Shown here: piece by piece, positions 1 through 8,095 of the stretch
How the letters are laid out: each line of letters starts with the position of its first letter
How positions within the stretch are numbered: position 1 is the first letter of the stretch
DNA from: Brevundimonas aurantiaca
GTDB lineage: Bacteria; Pseudomonadota; Alphaproteobacteria; Caulobacterales; Caulobacteraceae
Reading direction: 5' to 3'
Length of the DNA: 64,000 nt
NCBI RefSeq assembly: GCF_014199955.1
Contig: NZ_JACHOQ010000006.1
Span: forward strand, 58,685-122,684
The notes under the pieces: model-generated
The model's input: the letters and a program-made list of their open reading frames with translations, nothing else
What the model was told of the DNA's origin: nothing
Databases searched by the model: none
Made by a program: the position numbers and the translations under genes

Positions 1-275
1 CGCCCGGCAGCGGGCGCGGCGGCCCGAGCCGCGTCGACGCCCAGAGCGCTGGCTCTCAGGCGCGGCGCCTCGCTGGCGGCGCGGGCCAGAGTCTCGTCGA
101 AGGTCTGGGGGTCGGCACGAGCCGGCGCGGCGCAGAGTCCGAGCACCAGGAGTGCGGCCAGCGGCCAGGGCCGGTCAACGGGGCACGGCCAGCAAGGCCG
201 CCGCAAGCGTCGCGGCAAGGGAACCGCCGGGAGACGGCGCACGACGGAAAACGCCGTGCCGAAGCGAATGATCAT
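1..275 (-). CDS. Outer-membrane efflux protein N-terminus, CzcC/TolC family (cut by window edge)
   Basis: Reading the minus strand from an ATG at 275 gives an open frame of about 91 codons that continues past the left edge. It has an Arg-rich start, then a hydrophobic export segment (PLAALLVLGLCAAPARA) followed by DPQTFDETLARAASEAPRLRAS, the usual opening of CzcC/CusC outer-membrane factors, where a TF/SL-x-E-AL-ARA segment follows the signal peptide. This protein would form the outer-membrane channel of an RND metal-efflux pump whose other genes lie to the left. A CzcI-like small gene sits just upstream, as it does for the complete czcC at 36314-37567. The true start may be further in than 275, since the first 35 residues are atypically basic. 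Confidence 0.6.
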   Translation of the reverse strand, partial: MIIRFGTAFSVVRRLPAVPLPRRLRRPCWPCPVDRPWPLAALLVLGLCAAPARADPQTFDETLARAASEAPRLRASALGVDAARAAAPAAG

Positions 276-387
276 GAGAAATCTCGATAACCGCCGCGTC
301 CACCTCGCGGCGAGACGCAGGCGCAGACCTTAGTCGATCGGCGGACGCCGCAAAGCGGGGCGCGGCGTTCCGATCAGCGAAAGCAGT

Positions 388-750
388 CTACGACAGCGGT
401 TTGGGCGGACTCTTCAGCGGAAGCGGACCCGCGCCTTCCAGCGCGACATCGACCTCGGCGAACGATGTCGCCCCCGATCCGAGCGGATGCTCGAACGCCG
501 GCGCGGGCGGCATCGGCGAGGCGACGGCGGCGCAGCCCCTCTTGGCGATGCAATCCGGCGTCATCTTGCTGCACGGGCCTTCGGCGTCGTCGACGGCTTC
601 GTCCGTCATGTCCATCATCTCGGCGCAGTCGGCCTCCGGCATGGCCGCCGTCGCCTCGAACACCTGAACCGGAGTGGCGTGCGCCGACGACTGGCCGATG
701 AACCCGGCCACCGCGAGGGCGAACAGAAGGACGCGGACGATATTCCACAT
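388..750 (-). CDS. Small exported Cys/Met-rich protein, CzcI-like
   Basis: A 120-residue protein with an N-terminal signal peptide (MWNIVRVLLFALAVAGFIGQSSAHA). The middle is rich in possible metal ligands: four Cys (DCAEMM, GPCSKM, DCIAKR, GCAA) and several Met and Asp. The C-terminus is Pro-rich (LKSPPKPLS). The ATG at 750 is chosen because the signal peptide begins there; the open frame extends upstream as basic shadow sequence. It directly precedes the partial efflux operon at the left edge on the same strand. The position and composition match CzcI-type periplasmic proteins encoded ahead of czcC. Role in metal binding or regulation is inferred; no enzyme motif is present. Confidence 0.6.
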   Translation of the reverse strand: MWNIVRVLLFALAVAGFIGQSSAHATPVQVFEATAAMPEADCAEMMDMTDEAVDDAEGPCSKMTPDCIAKRGCAAVASPMPPAPAFEHPLGSGATSFAEVDVALEGAGPLPLKSPPKPLS

Positions 751-958
751 GGCGGCCGACGATAGGCGCTTCGAGGCCCTTCGAGTCAATACGCGACCCA
801 GCCGGACGGCACGCGGACCGCTTCGGTCGCGACCATGACGAACGCCCTTCATCGCCGTCCGTCGGGAGCACGATCGACCGCAGAACAGCCGCTCTGGTGG
901 CGCTTCAGCGCAGACCCGCTTACGCTGGGGTGGAAGATTCAGGATCTGAGGGGATGGC

Positions 959-2230
959 GTGCCGGACAGACTTCGAGACCTCATCGCGCAATGGCGTAAC
1001 GATCCCTCGGCGACCTACCAGACCTGGTTCCTGTGGGATGAACGGCTGAAGAATTTCCGGTCGATCCGCCGGGGCATCGGCCAGGTGGTCGAGGAGATCG
1101 AGACGGGCCGCTTCGGTGTCGCCTATCGCGGCTCGTCCCTGGAGACCATCGTCCATTCCGTCGCCGAGCAGCGACAGATCTTCAAGGGCGCCGACCACGC
1201 CTTTCTGTGGAAGCCCAAGTTGAGGATCCCCGACATCTACGAGAACCCGGCGAACCAGCGCGCCTTCGGCCGCCTGCTGCATCATTGCAGCGGCTGTTCC
1301 ACAGCCGACGAGCTTCTCTCCGGCATCCGCACGATCGATCAACTCAAGATCAAGGGCCTCGGGCCGGCCGTCGCCAACCTGATCTATTTCCTGCACCCCA
1401 CGCATGCGCCCCCGTTCAACACCGCCATCGTCAACGGTTACAACGCGATCACCGGCTCGAAGGTGAAGCTCGGCAGCTGGGAACATTATCTGGCCATGCG
1501 GGAGGGCCTCCTGGCGCTGAACGCCCGATATCGTGACCTTCTGTCGAACGATCTGGGCGCCCTCGCGGGATTCCTGTTCGATGTCGGCTCCGGGCGGTAT
1601 CCGGCGCCGCCCCCCGACGGTGACGCGCTTTCGCGCCAGGGGTGGGAGGAACGGCTCGCCCAGGCCCGCGCGGAAGCGGTGAAGTTCGAGAAGGCGTCGG
1701 CGCAGCAACGCGAGACGGATCGCACGCACACGGAAATCCAGGCCTGGCTTCGTGATCTGGGACGCGCGCTCGGCTATCGGGTCTGGATCGCCGCCAACGA
1801 CCGGAGCCGGCTCCATGACGGCGCGCGTCTCGGCGAGGGCTGTCTCGATCAACTTCCGACGGCGCTGGCGAACGGCGCTGGCGCCGAGTCGATCCGTCTG
1901 ATCGACGTCCTCTGGCTCGATGCCTCGCCGGATCGCGTAGCGGCGGCCTTCGAAGTCGAGCACTCCACCACCATCTATTCCGGCGTGGTGCGCATGCTGG
2001 ATCTGGCGCTCTCGGGTGAACTCCACACGTCCGCCGGTCTCTTTCTGGTGGCGCCGGACAGCCGGGAAGGCGATGTCCGGGCCCAGCTCCAGCGGCCGGC
2101 TTTCAGCCGGATCTCGGACCTGGACGTCCGATATCTGCCCTATGGGGAGTTGGATCGGCACCGGGGATCGATCGCGCGCTTCGGCTCCGACCTGCGAGGC
2201 CTGACCGAAATCTCTCACCGCCTGACCTGA
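959..2230 (+). CDS. Protein with helix-hairpin-helix motif and possible restriction-type nuclease domain
   Basis: A 423-residue protein starting at a GTG preceded by GAGGGG. I do not recognise a named family. Residues about 123-143 (IRTIDQLKIKGLGPAVANLI) look like a helix-hairpin-helix DNA-binding motif. In the C-terminal half, residues 315-336 contain ID-VLWLD then AFEVEHS, an Asp and an E-x-E on neighbouring hydrophobic strands, reminiscent of PD-(D/E)xK nuclease folds with Lys replaced; the following GLFLVAPDSREGDV also looks like a nuclease-fold strand. There is no signal peptide, so it should be cytoplasmic. No methyltransferase partner is beside it, which argues against an ordinary restriction-modification pair. 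It is the only gene of the first 7 kb without an obvious link to metals. Nuclease assignment is tentative. Confidence 0.55.
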   Translation: MPDRLRDLIAQWRNDPSATYQTWFLWDERLKNFRSIRRGIGQVVEEIETGRFGVAYRGSSLETIVHSVAEQRQIFKGADHAFLWKPKLRIPDIYENPANQRAFGRLLHHCSGCSTADELLSGIRTIDQLKIKGLGPAVANLIYFLHPTHAPPFNTAIVNGYNAITGSKVKLGSWEHYLAMREGLLALNARYRDLLSNDLGALAGFLFDVGSGRYPAPPPDGDALSRQGWEERLAQARAEAVKFEKASAQQRETDRTHTEIQAWLRDLGRALGYRVWIAANDRSRLHDGARLGEGCLDQLPTALANGAGAESIRLIDVLWLDASPDRVAAAFEVEHSTTIYSGVVRMLDLALSGELHTSAGLFLVAPDSREGDVRAQLQRPAFSRISDLDVRYLPYGELDRHRGSIARFGSDLRGLTEISHRLT

Positions 2231-2272
2231 ACACGCGCCCGCGCCCGGGCGTGACACCGGGTGCGAGCCGCA

Positions 2273-3001
2273 TCATCTCGGACCGCCCGCCCGCCGAGAC
2301 GCCCGGAAAGCCTTCAGATCACGCGCCAAGCGGATCCACAGCAGGATGATCCCAGTAATCACGATGCTCAGGGTGAGGACGGTCGTGACGATGATCAGCG
2401 GATGGTTGAAGTTCTCGCCGGTCTTCCAGTCCATGATGTGGAGCCGCCAGAAGAAGTCATAGAACCGCCAGACGCCCGAGCGGCGCGTCACGACCTCTCC
2501 GGTGGCCGGCGACAGATAGAAGGTCGTCCGTTCGCGGTCGGCGAAATCGACCCTCCAGAGCGGTCCTGTCCGGCCGGTCTCCTGAGGGGCCGCGGCCAGC
2601 AGCACGGCGTCGGACACTCTCGCATCGCCTTTGTAGCCCGTCCGCGCGAACGCCGAGGCCTCGCCAGCGGACATCGGCCCGAACGGAAGGCCAGTGACGG
2701 CAGACACGACGACGGGCTCTCCGTCCGCCGGTTTCAAAGTCCAGGCGGGCCCGCGCGGCGTCGTGCGCAGTTCCGCCTCGACGGGGGCCACGCCCGCGCG
2801 ACGGGCCACGGCCGCGAGCGTCGGCAGACTTTCAAGCTCCACGGGACCGGACTTGGATTCGGCCGCCCGATGTTCGCTGCGCACCGTCTCGATTGGAATG
2901 ACGGTCATGACGAGGCCGCCGCCGACCCAGAACAGGACCTGCAGCCCAACCACGAGCGCGACCCATTTGTGAAGCTGGGACGACAGCCTGAGAACCTTCA
3001 T
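2273..3001 (-). CDS. PepSY-domain membrane protein
   Basis: A 242-residue protein with an N-terminal membrane segment (about residues 13-35) and a C-terminal one (about 200-225, LIIVTTVLTLSIVITGIILLWIRL), the arrangement of short PepSY-TM proteins. Between them are two PepSY-like stretches, including WRVDFADRERTTFYLSPATGEVV, the typical aromatic-Asp-x-TG strand pattern. The C-terminal HIMDWKTGENFNHPLI segment places conserved His residues near the membrane, as in possible haem or metal-reducing PepSY proteins. It is the last gene of the minus-strand set starting at 4749; the gap to the DUF411 gene is 13 bases. Likely works in the periplasm/inner membrane with the metal proteins beside it; exact role unknown. 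Confidence 0.75.
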   Translation of the reverse strand: MKVLRLSSQLHKWVALVVGLQVLFWVGGGLVMTVIPIETVRSEHRAAESKSGPVELESLPTLAAVARRAGVAPVEAELRTTPRGPAWTLKPADGEPVVVSAVTGLPFGPMSAGEASAFARTGYKGDARVSDAVLLAAAPQETGRTGPLWRVDFADRERTTFYLSPATGEVVTRRSGVWRFYDFFWRLHIMDWKTGENFNHPLIIVTTVLTLSIVITGIILLWIRLARDLKAFRASRRAGGPR

Positions 3002-3014
3002 GGCGCGAAACCGA

Positions 3015-3488
3015 CTAGCCGTGACGCGCGAAGACGCGTGTGCCGCCGCCTTCGAGAATCAGCAAGGTCTCATAGGGTTCGCGCTGGCCGTCCGGCGTCT
3101 CCATGCCCGGCGACCCCAGGGGCATCGCCGGAACCGCCAGGCCCACGGCTTTAGGACGCTCGGCCAAAAGCCGTCGCACGTCCTCGGCCGGCACATGGCC
3201 CTCCAGAACATAGCCCTCGATGAGGGCGGTGTGACAGGACGCGAGGGCTTCGGGCACGCCTTGGGTGCTGCGGATCGAGCGGAGACTGGGAAGCTCGCTG
3301 ATCCGCGCCTCGAAGCCCGCGGCGCGCATGTGATCCACCCAGGCCGTGCAACAGGCGCAGGTCGGCGTCTTGTAGACGGCGAGCTCGTTCGACGCGCGAC
3401 CGACCGGGGCGCAGGCTGCGACCGCGAGGGCGCCCGTTCCCATTGCGATGAGACTGCGGCGTGAGAGTGGAATGGATTGGAATCCCAT
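3015..3488 (-). CDS. DUF411 metal-binding protein
   Basis: A 157-residue exported protein. The N-terminus has Arg-Arg followed by a hydrophobic segment and ACAP (SRRSLIAMGTGALAVAACAP), which could be a Tat or lipoprotein signal. The mature part starts with VYKTPTCACCTAWVDHM, the C-x-C-C signature of the DUF411 family, and contains a further conserved Cys-His in ASCHTA and the GHVPAEDVRRLL segment. DUF411 proteins commonly occur in copper and multi-metal resistance loci and are thought to bind Cu(I) in the periplasm. Flanked by PepSY and NTF2-like genes in the same direction. Confidence 0.85.
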   Translation of the reverse strand: MGFQSIPLSRRSLIAMGTGALAVAACAPVGRASNELAVYKTPTCACCTAWVDHMRAAGFEARISELPSLRSIRSTQGVPEALASCHTALIEGYVLEGHVPAEDVRRLLAERPKAVGLAVPAMPLGSPGMETPDGQREPYETLLILEGGGTRVFARHG

Positions 3489-3541
3489 GAGACCTCAAGA
3501 AAACGATGTACAAACGGCACTTGACCGTCGCGCGGTCGCGC

Positions 3542-4009
3542 TCAGGCCGCCGGACGGAAGGGCCGCGCCGAAGAATGATAGATGTCGAACCTCCACTCGT
3601 CACCTCGCTTGCGCAGGACGCTGGTCGCCGCGCCGCGGCGTTCTATGGGGGCTCGCGCGCTATCCTTGAAGGTGATGTGATAGGTGTAGGTCTCGCTCAC
3701 GAAGGCCGTATCGCCATCGACCTCGATCTTCATTTCGTGGTCCCGGAAGTCGAAGCCGGCGAGATCGTCGAACTCAGGACCCAGATGGTGCTCAAGATAG
3801 TAGGCGAACGATCCCTCCACGCCGCCGTTCTCGAAGATTTCGGAGTCGGACCAGAACAGGGCCGGCGTCTGCGACACATCCATCCGCTCGATGGCGGTCT
3901 TGTAGGCGGTGACCACGGCGCGGACCTGTTGTTCGTCCGCGGTCTGGGCCTGCGAGGCGGTGGCGAGGAGAGCGGCGACCGCCAGTCCGGCGAAGGTTGA
4001 ACGAAACAT
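3542..4009 (-). CDS. Exported NTF2-like (SnoaL-type) protein
   Basis: A 155-residue protein with a clear signal peptide (MFRSTFAGLAVAALLATASQAQ). The rest matches the cone-shaped NTF2/SnoaL fold by pattern: an N-terminal helix pair with YKTAIERMD, then alternating strands including AFVSETYTYHITFKD and ending in EWRFDIYHSSARPFRPA. The longer open frame upstream is rejected because the signal peptide begins at 4009. These proteins (often labelled DUF4440 or ketosteroid-isomerase-like) recur in copper loci of alphaproteobacteria without known function. Same strand as the DUF411 gene, with a 53-base gap. Confidence 0.7.
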   Translation of the reverse strand: MFRSTFAGLAVAALLATASQAQTADEQQVRAVVTAYKTAIERMDVSQTPALFWSDSEIFENGGVEGSFAYYLEHHLGPEFDDLAGFDFRDHEMKIEVDGDTAFVSETYTYHITFKDSARAPIERRGAATSVLRKRGDEWRFDIYHSSARPFRPAA

Positions 4010-4098
4010 CGTGGGCGAGGCTCCTGTTTGCCGGCCGCGAAAGGTGTGTCGGACGGGCGTGGGTGAAAAAACGAGAAGGTTGAACGACGGCGCGGCCT

Positions 4099-4749
4099 TC
4101 AGAACATCAGATGTCTCATGCCGTGGGTCAGCATGCCGCCCAAGAGGCCGTTGATCACGACGGCGACGGCGGTGAGCGTCAACAGGCCGATGTAGACTCT
4201 CTCGCGCCCGGGCCCCGGCCGGCGGACCCAGTGCTCCTTCGCCCACCAGCTGAGGAGGCCCAGCGCGGCGATCGAAGTGCCGAGCCATCTGTGAGAGGCG
4301 TGGGTCGCGTCGTCCCGTCCCGGCATCCCCATGGCGAACCAGCCCAATGCCACTGCGCCGACCGCGGAGATGGCCGCCAAGGCGATGATGACGCGCGTGC
4401 CCTGGGTCAGGACCGGACGCCGGAGGGTCAGGGCGGCGATCTCGAGGAGGGCGGCGACGAGGAACAGGGCGATCGGAAAATGCACCGCGGCCGGGTGCAT
4501 GGCGCCGAGCCAGCGGTACAGGCGCTGCGGCATGGGTTTCGGACCCTCGTCCGCCATCATGGCCCCGTGGTCCATGTCGGCCGCCATGCCGGGCATGGCC
4601 ATCATGTCCGATTGCGGCCCCTCGGCGGTCGATGCGGCGCTCTGGCCGCGAACCGCCGGGGCGTCATGATCCTCGTGCGCGAGCGCGGGCGCGCTCACCG
4701 ACAAGGCGAGCGCGAGTCCCAATGCCCGGAAAAATCCGCGTGATGTCAT
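4099..4749 (-). CDS. DUF2231 membrane protein with His/Met-rich periplasmic N-terminus
   Basis: A 216-residue protein: signal peptide ending ALAHEDHD, then a linker rich in Met and His (MMAMPGMAADMDHGAMMADEG), then four membrane segments typical of DUF2231, starting at the conserved LGAMHPAAVHFPIALF. The H-P-A-x-V-H-F-P motif is the family hallmark. The linker is a plausible copper-binding region. It is the first gene of the minus-strand metal set and is divergent from the CnrY-like gene at 4867, so the 117-base gap between them probably carries promoters for both directions. Confidence 0.8.
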   Translation of the reverse strand: MTSRGFFRALGLALALSVSAPALAHEDHDAPAVRGQSAASTAEGPQSDMMAMPGMAADMDHGAMMADEGPKPMPQRLYRWLGAMHPAAVHFPIALFLVAALLEIAALTLRRPVLTQGTRVIIALAAISAVGAVALGWFAMGMPGRDDATHASHRWLGTSIAALGLLSWWAKEHWVRRPGPGRERVYIGLLTLTAVAVVINGLLGGMLTHGMRHLMF

Positions 4750-4866
4750 AAACCCTCTCCACTCCTGTCCCTTCTGCTATCTACGCAGCGCGAGGTCCGC
4801 CCCCTCGCCCGAGGGATGTCACGGTCTTGGCCGTAGTAGGATGTAGGGGCGCAAGGAGAGTGTTCG

Positions 4867-5148
4867 ATGTCGCTTAAACTGGATGACATTCTGGCCGAGT
4901 CCGCGATAACGCCCATCGGCCGGTCGCTCGACGGGCTCGAACCGCTGGTCTGGAGCCGGGTCGAGACGCTTCGCGGCGAAAGACTGGCCACGCAGGTCCG
5001 TCTCGGCGCGGTCGCCGTGGCCCTCGCCACCGGTCTGACGGCGGGCGGCGTCGGCGCGGCCGCCGCGCCGAGCCCGCCCGGAGAGATGGCCATCTTCACG
5101 GTCGATGCGGGCCTGTCGCCTCTGGTGAGACTGGAAACCGGGCGGTGA
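4867..5148 (+). CDS. CnrY-like membrane anti-sigma factor (small)
   Basis: A 93-residue protein with a cytoplasmic N-terminus (about 1-45, ESAITPIGRSLDGLEPLVWSRVETLR), one membrane segment (about 48-68) and a short periplasmic tail. It lies directly before a periplasmic metal sensor and an ECF sigma factor with overlapping or near-touching genes. That order (Y-X-H) is the one of the cnrYXH nickel/cobalt module of Cupriavidus, where Y is the small membrane anti-sigma factor that X controls. The role is assigned from size, topology and order; sequence similarity cannot be judged here. Confidence 0.65.
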   Translation: MSLKLDDILAESAITPIGRSLDGLEPLVWSRVETLRGERLATQVRLGAVAVALATGLTAGGVGAAAAPSPPGEMAIFTVDAGLSPLVRLETGR

Positions 5149-5585
5149 TGCGCGGCTGGCGCGCGATCGTCCTGACGGCCGTGCTGGCGGCCGTCGCCAG
5201 CGGCGCGGGCACCTGGATCAGCGCCAGCTGGGTGCTGAGCCGGCGCGAGCCGCCGTCCCTGCACGACATCGTGCACCTCGATCTCAAGCTGTCGCCTGAC
5301 CAGTTGACGCGCATCGAGGCGGTCGAGGCCCGGTTCGCCGCGCGTCGGCCCGCGCTCGAAGCCGATGTCCGCGCGGCCAACCTCGAGCTGGCGCGCGCGA
5401 TCGAACAGAGCGACGGCGACGGTCCCCCGGTTCAGGCCGCGGTCGACCATTTCCACGTCGCCATGGGCGCCCTTCAGAAGGAGACGATAGCCCACGTCTT
5501 CGAGATGCGGTCGGTGCTGACCCCTGCCCAGGCCGAGGTCTTCGACGACCGCATCGTGGCGGCTCTCGCGCCCGACGAAGGCTAG
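5148..5585 (+). CDS. Periplasmic heavy-metal sensor, CnrX/ZraP-like
   Basis: A 145-residue membrane-anchored periplasmic protein: one N-terminal membrane segment (IVLTAVLAAVASGAGTWISA) then an all-helical domain with two LSPDQ/LTPAQ helix starts (LKLSPDQLTRIEAVEARFAARR and VLTPAQAEVFDDRI), the repeat seen in CnrX, ZraP and CpxP. His in HDIVH and DHFHVAM are candidate metal ligands. The ATG at 5148 overlaps the TGA of the preceding gene; a GTG at 5145 is an alternative. It should sense metal in the periplasm and release the sigma factor through the Y protein. Confidence 0.8.
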   Translation: MRGWRAIVLTAVLAAVASGAGTWISASWVLSRREPPSLHDIVHLDLKLSPDQLTRIEAVEARFAARRPALEADVRAANLELARAIEQSDGDGPPVQAAVDHFHVAMGALQKETIAHVFEMRSVLTPAQAEVFDDRIVAALAPDEG

Positions 5586-5593
5586 CGTTCCGG

Positions 5594-6172
5594 GTGGAGA
5601 GTCCAGCGAACCTGTCAGCGCGCGCCGCCGGCGGCGATCGGGCTGCCTTCGGCGCGTTGATGCAGCAGACCAAGACGGCCCTGTTCCGCTTCGTCCGGCG
5701 CTATGTCGGCGACGAACAGGATGCGTGGGATCTGCTGCAGGAGACCTATGCGGCGGCCTGGATCAATATCCGCCGCTATGACCCGGCCCGGCCCTTCGAG
5801 GCCTGGATCCGGACCATAGCGCTCAACAAATGCCGGGACTGGAGCCGCCGCCGGTTCGTCCGACGCCTGATCCGGGGCGACGTCGATCTGGCATCGCCGG
5901 AAGCCTTGGCCGTGGCGAACGGCGACGAGCCGGCGGATGAACGGATGGAGGCTGGCGACCGACTCGCCCGTCTGAACGAGGCGATCAGCCTTTTGCCGCC
6001 GCATCTCAAGGCCCCGCTGCTGCTCACCGCGATCGAGGGGCGCAGCCAGGCGGAGGCGGCCGAAATCCTCGGCGTGACCGTCAAGACGGTGGAGACGCGC
6101 GTGGCGCGCGCCCGTCGCAAGCTGTTCGACGTCCTGGGCGGTCCGGGCGACGTCCCGCCGGCTCCGAAATGA
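5594..6172 (+). CDS. ECF RNA polymerase sigma factor, CnrH-like
   Basis: A 192-residue ECF sigma factor starting at GTG 5594, 8 bases after the sensor gene. Region 2 is at about 25-90 (RFVRRYVGDEQDAWDLLQETYAAAW, with the core-binding helix, then PFEAWIRTIALNKCRDW) and region 4 at about 125-180 (LPPHLKAPLLLTAIEGRSQAEAAEILGVTVKTVETRVARARRKL, the -35-binding helix-turn-helix). Together with the two preceding genes it forms a Y-X-H metal-responsive sigma module. Likely targets are the neighbouring exported metal-binding proteins; a shared GCGTAAA(A)CC box upstream of 6281 and of the multicopper oxidase gene is a candidate promoter element. Confidence 0.9.
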   Translation: MESPANLSARAAGGDRAAFGALMQQTKTALFRFVRRYVGDEQDAWDLLQETYAAAWINIRRYDPARPFEAWIRTIALNKCRDWSRRRFVRRLIRGDVDLASPEALAVANGDEPADERMEAGDRLARLNEAISLLPPHLKAPLLLTAIEGRSQAEAAEILGVTVKTVETRVARARRKLFDVLGGPGDVPPAPK

Positions 6173-6280
6173 CGCGGATGAGGGCCGGACGACGAGGGCT
6201 GCGGCGCTCGCCCGCGTAAACCAGTATGAAGGCGTCGAGGGAAATACCTGACCGTCGCCCTCTTATCAGGAGCTTGCCAC

Positions 6281-6622
6281 ATGAGATTGCCGATCCTCGC
6301 CGCGGCCGCGGCGGTCACTCTGGGGGCTTGCCAGCCGGCCTCCGAGCCTCAACCGGTGGACGCCGAGCCGGCGCCGGACGCGTCAGCGATGGCTCCGATG
6401 GAAGCCGTGCCGGCCGCAACCCCCGAGCCGACGCCGCCGCAGGCCGCCACGCCCGCCCCTGCGGCATCCACCCCGGCCGCGCCTGCCAAGGCATCGGCGT
6501 CCCGCCCGGCCCCTCGGCCCGCGCCCGCGCCCGCGCCAGAGCCGACACCGCCGCCTGCCGATCCGATGGCCGGCCATGACATGTCGAAGATGGACGGCAT
6601 GACCATGCCGCCCAAACAGTAG
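6281..6622 (+). CDS. Pro/Ala-rich lipoprotein with C-terminal Met/His motif
   Basis: A 113-residue protein with a lipobox (VTLGAC, Cys16) after a short hydrophobic signal, then a long low-complexity Pro/Ala/Glu linker and a C-terminal HDMSKMDGMTM. The tail resembles the GHDMSTM repeats of CopB in this window, suggesting a shared copper-binding motif displayed on a flexible tether in the periplasm or outer membrane. Strong ribosome-binding site (AGGAG, 8 bases before the ATG). It follows the sigma factor gene by 108 bases, a gap that contains GCGTAAACC at 6214-6222. No enzymatic domain is visible. Confidence 0.75.
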   Translation: MRLPILAAAAAVTLGACQPASEPQPVDAEPAPDASAMAPMEAVPAATPEPTPPQAATPAPAASTPAAPAKASASRPAPRPAPAPAPEPTPPPADPMAGHDMSKMDGMTMPPKQ

Positions 6623-6647
6623 TTCGCTTGAAGTCCAGGAGTTTTCG

Positions 6648-7058
6648 ATGAACCGTTCAATACTCGCCACTCTCGCCGCCCTCGCGGCCTTCGCTCCTCT
6701 GTCGGCCGCCCAGGCCCAGAGCCAGTCGCATGCCGGCATGTCGGCGCAGGACCACGCCGCCATGCAGGCGCCGGCCAATGGCGTGGCGACCACTCCGGCG
6801 GACAACGCCATGCTGTCCTCCGCCCCGACCACCTTCTCGGCGACTTTCCCGCACGCCATGGTCCTGACGTCCCTTCGCCTGACCGGCGGACCGTCGAACC
6901 AGGCGGTCGATGTGGCCCTGTCAGCGGAGGCTGCACCCGCGGTCACGGTCAGCGCCCCGCTTCCGGCCCTCGCGCCCGGCACCTACGCCGCCGCCTGGAC
7001 CGCGAAGGGCGCCGACGGCCATCAGATGAACGGCGTCGTCCGTTTCATGGTTCACTGA
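6648..7058 (+). CDS. CopC-like periplasmic copper-binding protein
   Basis: A 136-residue exported protein: signal peptide MNRSILATLAALAAFAPLSAAQA, a short Met/His segment (HAGMSAQDHAAMQ), then a CopC-type beta domain: NAMLSSAPTTFSATFPHAM in the first half and YAAAWTAKGADGHQMNGVVRFMVH at the end, where CopC/PcoC proteins have Y-x-V-x-W-x3-S-x-DGH-x3-G. The N-terminal His of classic CopC (Hisl1 after cleavage) is not evident. It would carry copper in the periplasm. Ribosome-binding site CAGGAG. A strong terminator follows 45 bases later. Confidence 0.8.
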   Translation: MNRSILATLAALAAFAPLSAAQAQSQSHAGMSAQDHAAMQAPANGVATTPADNAMLSSAPTTFSATFPHAMVLTSLRLTGGPSNQAVDVALSAEAAPAVTVSAPLPALAPGTYAAAWTAKGADGHQMNGVVRFMVH

Positions 7059-7102
7059 GGAGGCGGCCTCCCGCCTCCTGAGGGGCCGAAACCGAAGTGG
7101 GG

Positions 7103-7133
7103 AACGCCGCGCGGCGAGCCGCGCGGCGTTTTT
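7103..7133 (+). terminator. Rho-independent terminator after the CopC-like gene
   Basis: AACGCCGCGCGGC (7103-7115) and GCCGCGCGGCGTT (7118-7130) are perfect inverted repeats, followed by a T run (7129-7133). It ends the plus-strand unit 4867-7058. The HAD gene on the other strand ends at 7219, so it could in principle also be read from that side, but the minus-strand copy lacks as clean a T run. Confidence 0.9.
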
Positions 7134-7218
7134 CTTGCGCGATCGGATCGTCGATCTGGCGCACCTCGATCGCGGGCGGCTTAAAAGCGACGCGGCGGTA
7201 TCCCGCACGCCGAACCCT

Positions 7219-7980
7219 TCATTCACGCTGAGTGTGAAGCGCAGGCAGACAACGCGCCAGGCCCGTCAAGGTCCTGACCACCACGTCGGCGTCGCTGCGA
7301 CGGGGTTCGGCCTCAAGGGCCCGTTCCGGATCATACAGCACGGTCCGACAGCCCAGAGCCTTGGCCGGACGGATGTCCCATTCGAGGCTGTCGCCGATCA
7401 CGCAGACCTCGGGGGCCTCGACGGCCAGGGCGGCGAACGCACGCCTGAACGCGTCGGGAAAGGGCTTTCCCACGCCGACTTCGCCCTCGATCTGAACGTG
7501 ATCGAAATACGGTTCGAGACCGAACCGTTCGATCTTGGCGCGCTGCAACGGTCCGGCGCCGTTGGTGAGAAGCGCGAGGCGATAGCCCGCGTCGCGCAAG
7601 TCGAGCAGCAGGGCCTCAGCCCCCGCCTCGAGCCGCATCTCTTCGTCCCGCCGCCGGCTGAAGGCGTCGGCGAGGCTCGAGACCGTTTCGCAAGCCGGTG
7701 CGGGATGGCCTTCCCGAAGCAGGGTCTCGAAGGCCGCTGTCGCGATGAGGCGCCGCGCGTGTCGTGGGTCGGCGCGACCCAACTCATGACACCGCGGGTC
7801 GCGCCAGAACGCCTGCCCGGCCCGCGTGAGCGCCTGCGCCGCGATATCCGGGGCGAGGCCGCCCAGCTCGGCTTGCATCATCAAGCAGACGCTCCGCCAG
7901 GCCAGATCCGGCCGGCGGTAGGCCGAGAGCAGGGTGTCGTCGAGGTCGATGACCACGGCCGAGAGGGGCCGCGGCCTCAC
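7219..7980 (-). CDS. HAD-family hydrolase (phosphoglycolate phosphatase-like)
   Basis: A 253-residue cytoplasmic hydrolase. Motif I is VVIDLDDTLL (Asp nucleophile and D+2), motif II is LLTNGAG, motif III the Lys of GVGKPFPDAF, and motif IV is VCVIGDSLEWDI. The alpha-helical cap between motif I and II is the C1 type, as in phosphoglycolate phosphatase or 2-haloacid dehalogenase relatives. The GTG at 7980, preceded by GGGGAGG, is chosen as start; the frame continues upstream as Arg-rich non-coding sequence. Last gene of the minus-strand copper block; the substrate and any link to copper are unknown. Confidence 0.8.
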   Translation of the reverse strand: MRPRPLSAVVIDLDDTLLSAYRRPDLAWRSVCLMMQAELGGLAPDIAAQALTRAGQAFWRDPRCHELGRADPRHARRLIATAAFETLLREGHPAPACETVSSLADAFSRRRDEEMRLEAGAEALLLDLRDAGYRLALLTNGAGPLQRAKIERFGLEPYFDHVQIEGEVGVGKPFPDAFRRAFAALAVEAPEVCVIGDSLEWDIRPAKALGCRTVLYDPERALEAEPRRSDADVVVRTLTGLARCLPALHTQRE

Positions 7981-8095
7981 CGAGACCTCCCCGCCCTTTC
8001 CGGCCGCCGAGACCGCGGACGCCGCGCCTCGGCGACGATCACGGCCGCCTATCGGGGGCCAAGGGTCAGACGAGGCCCGCCGCCGTCGACCTTCG

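Noticed and set aside
920..2257. Open frame of 445 codons on the minus strand opposite the HhH/nuclease-like gene
   Set aside because: The plus-strand reading has a ribosome-binding site, normal composition and motif content; the minus reading has none.
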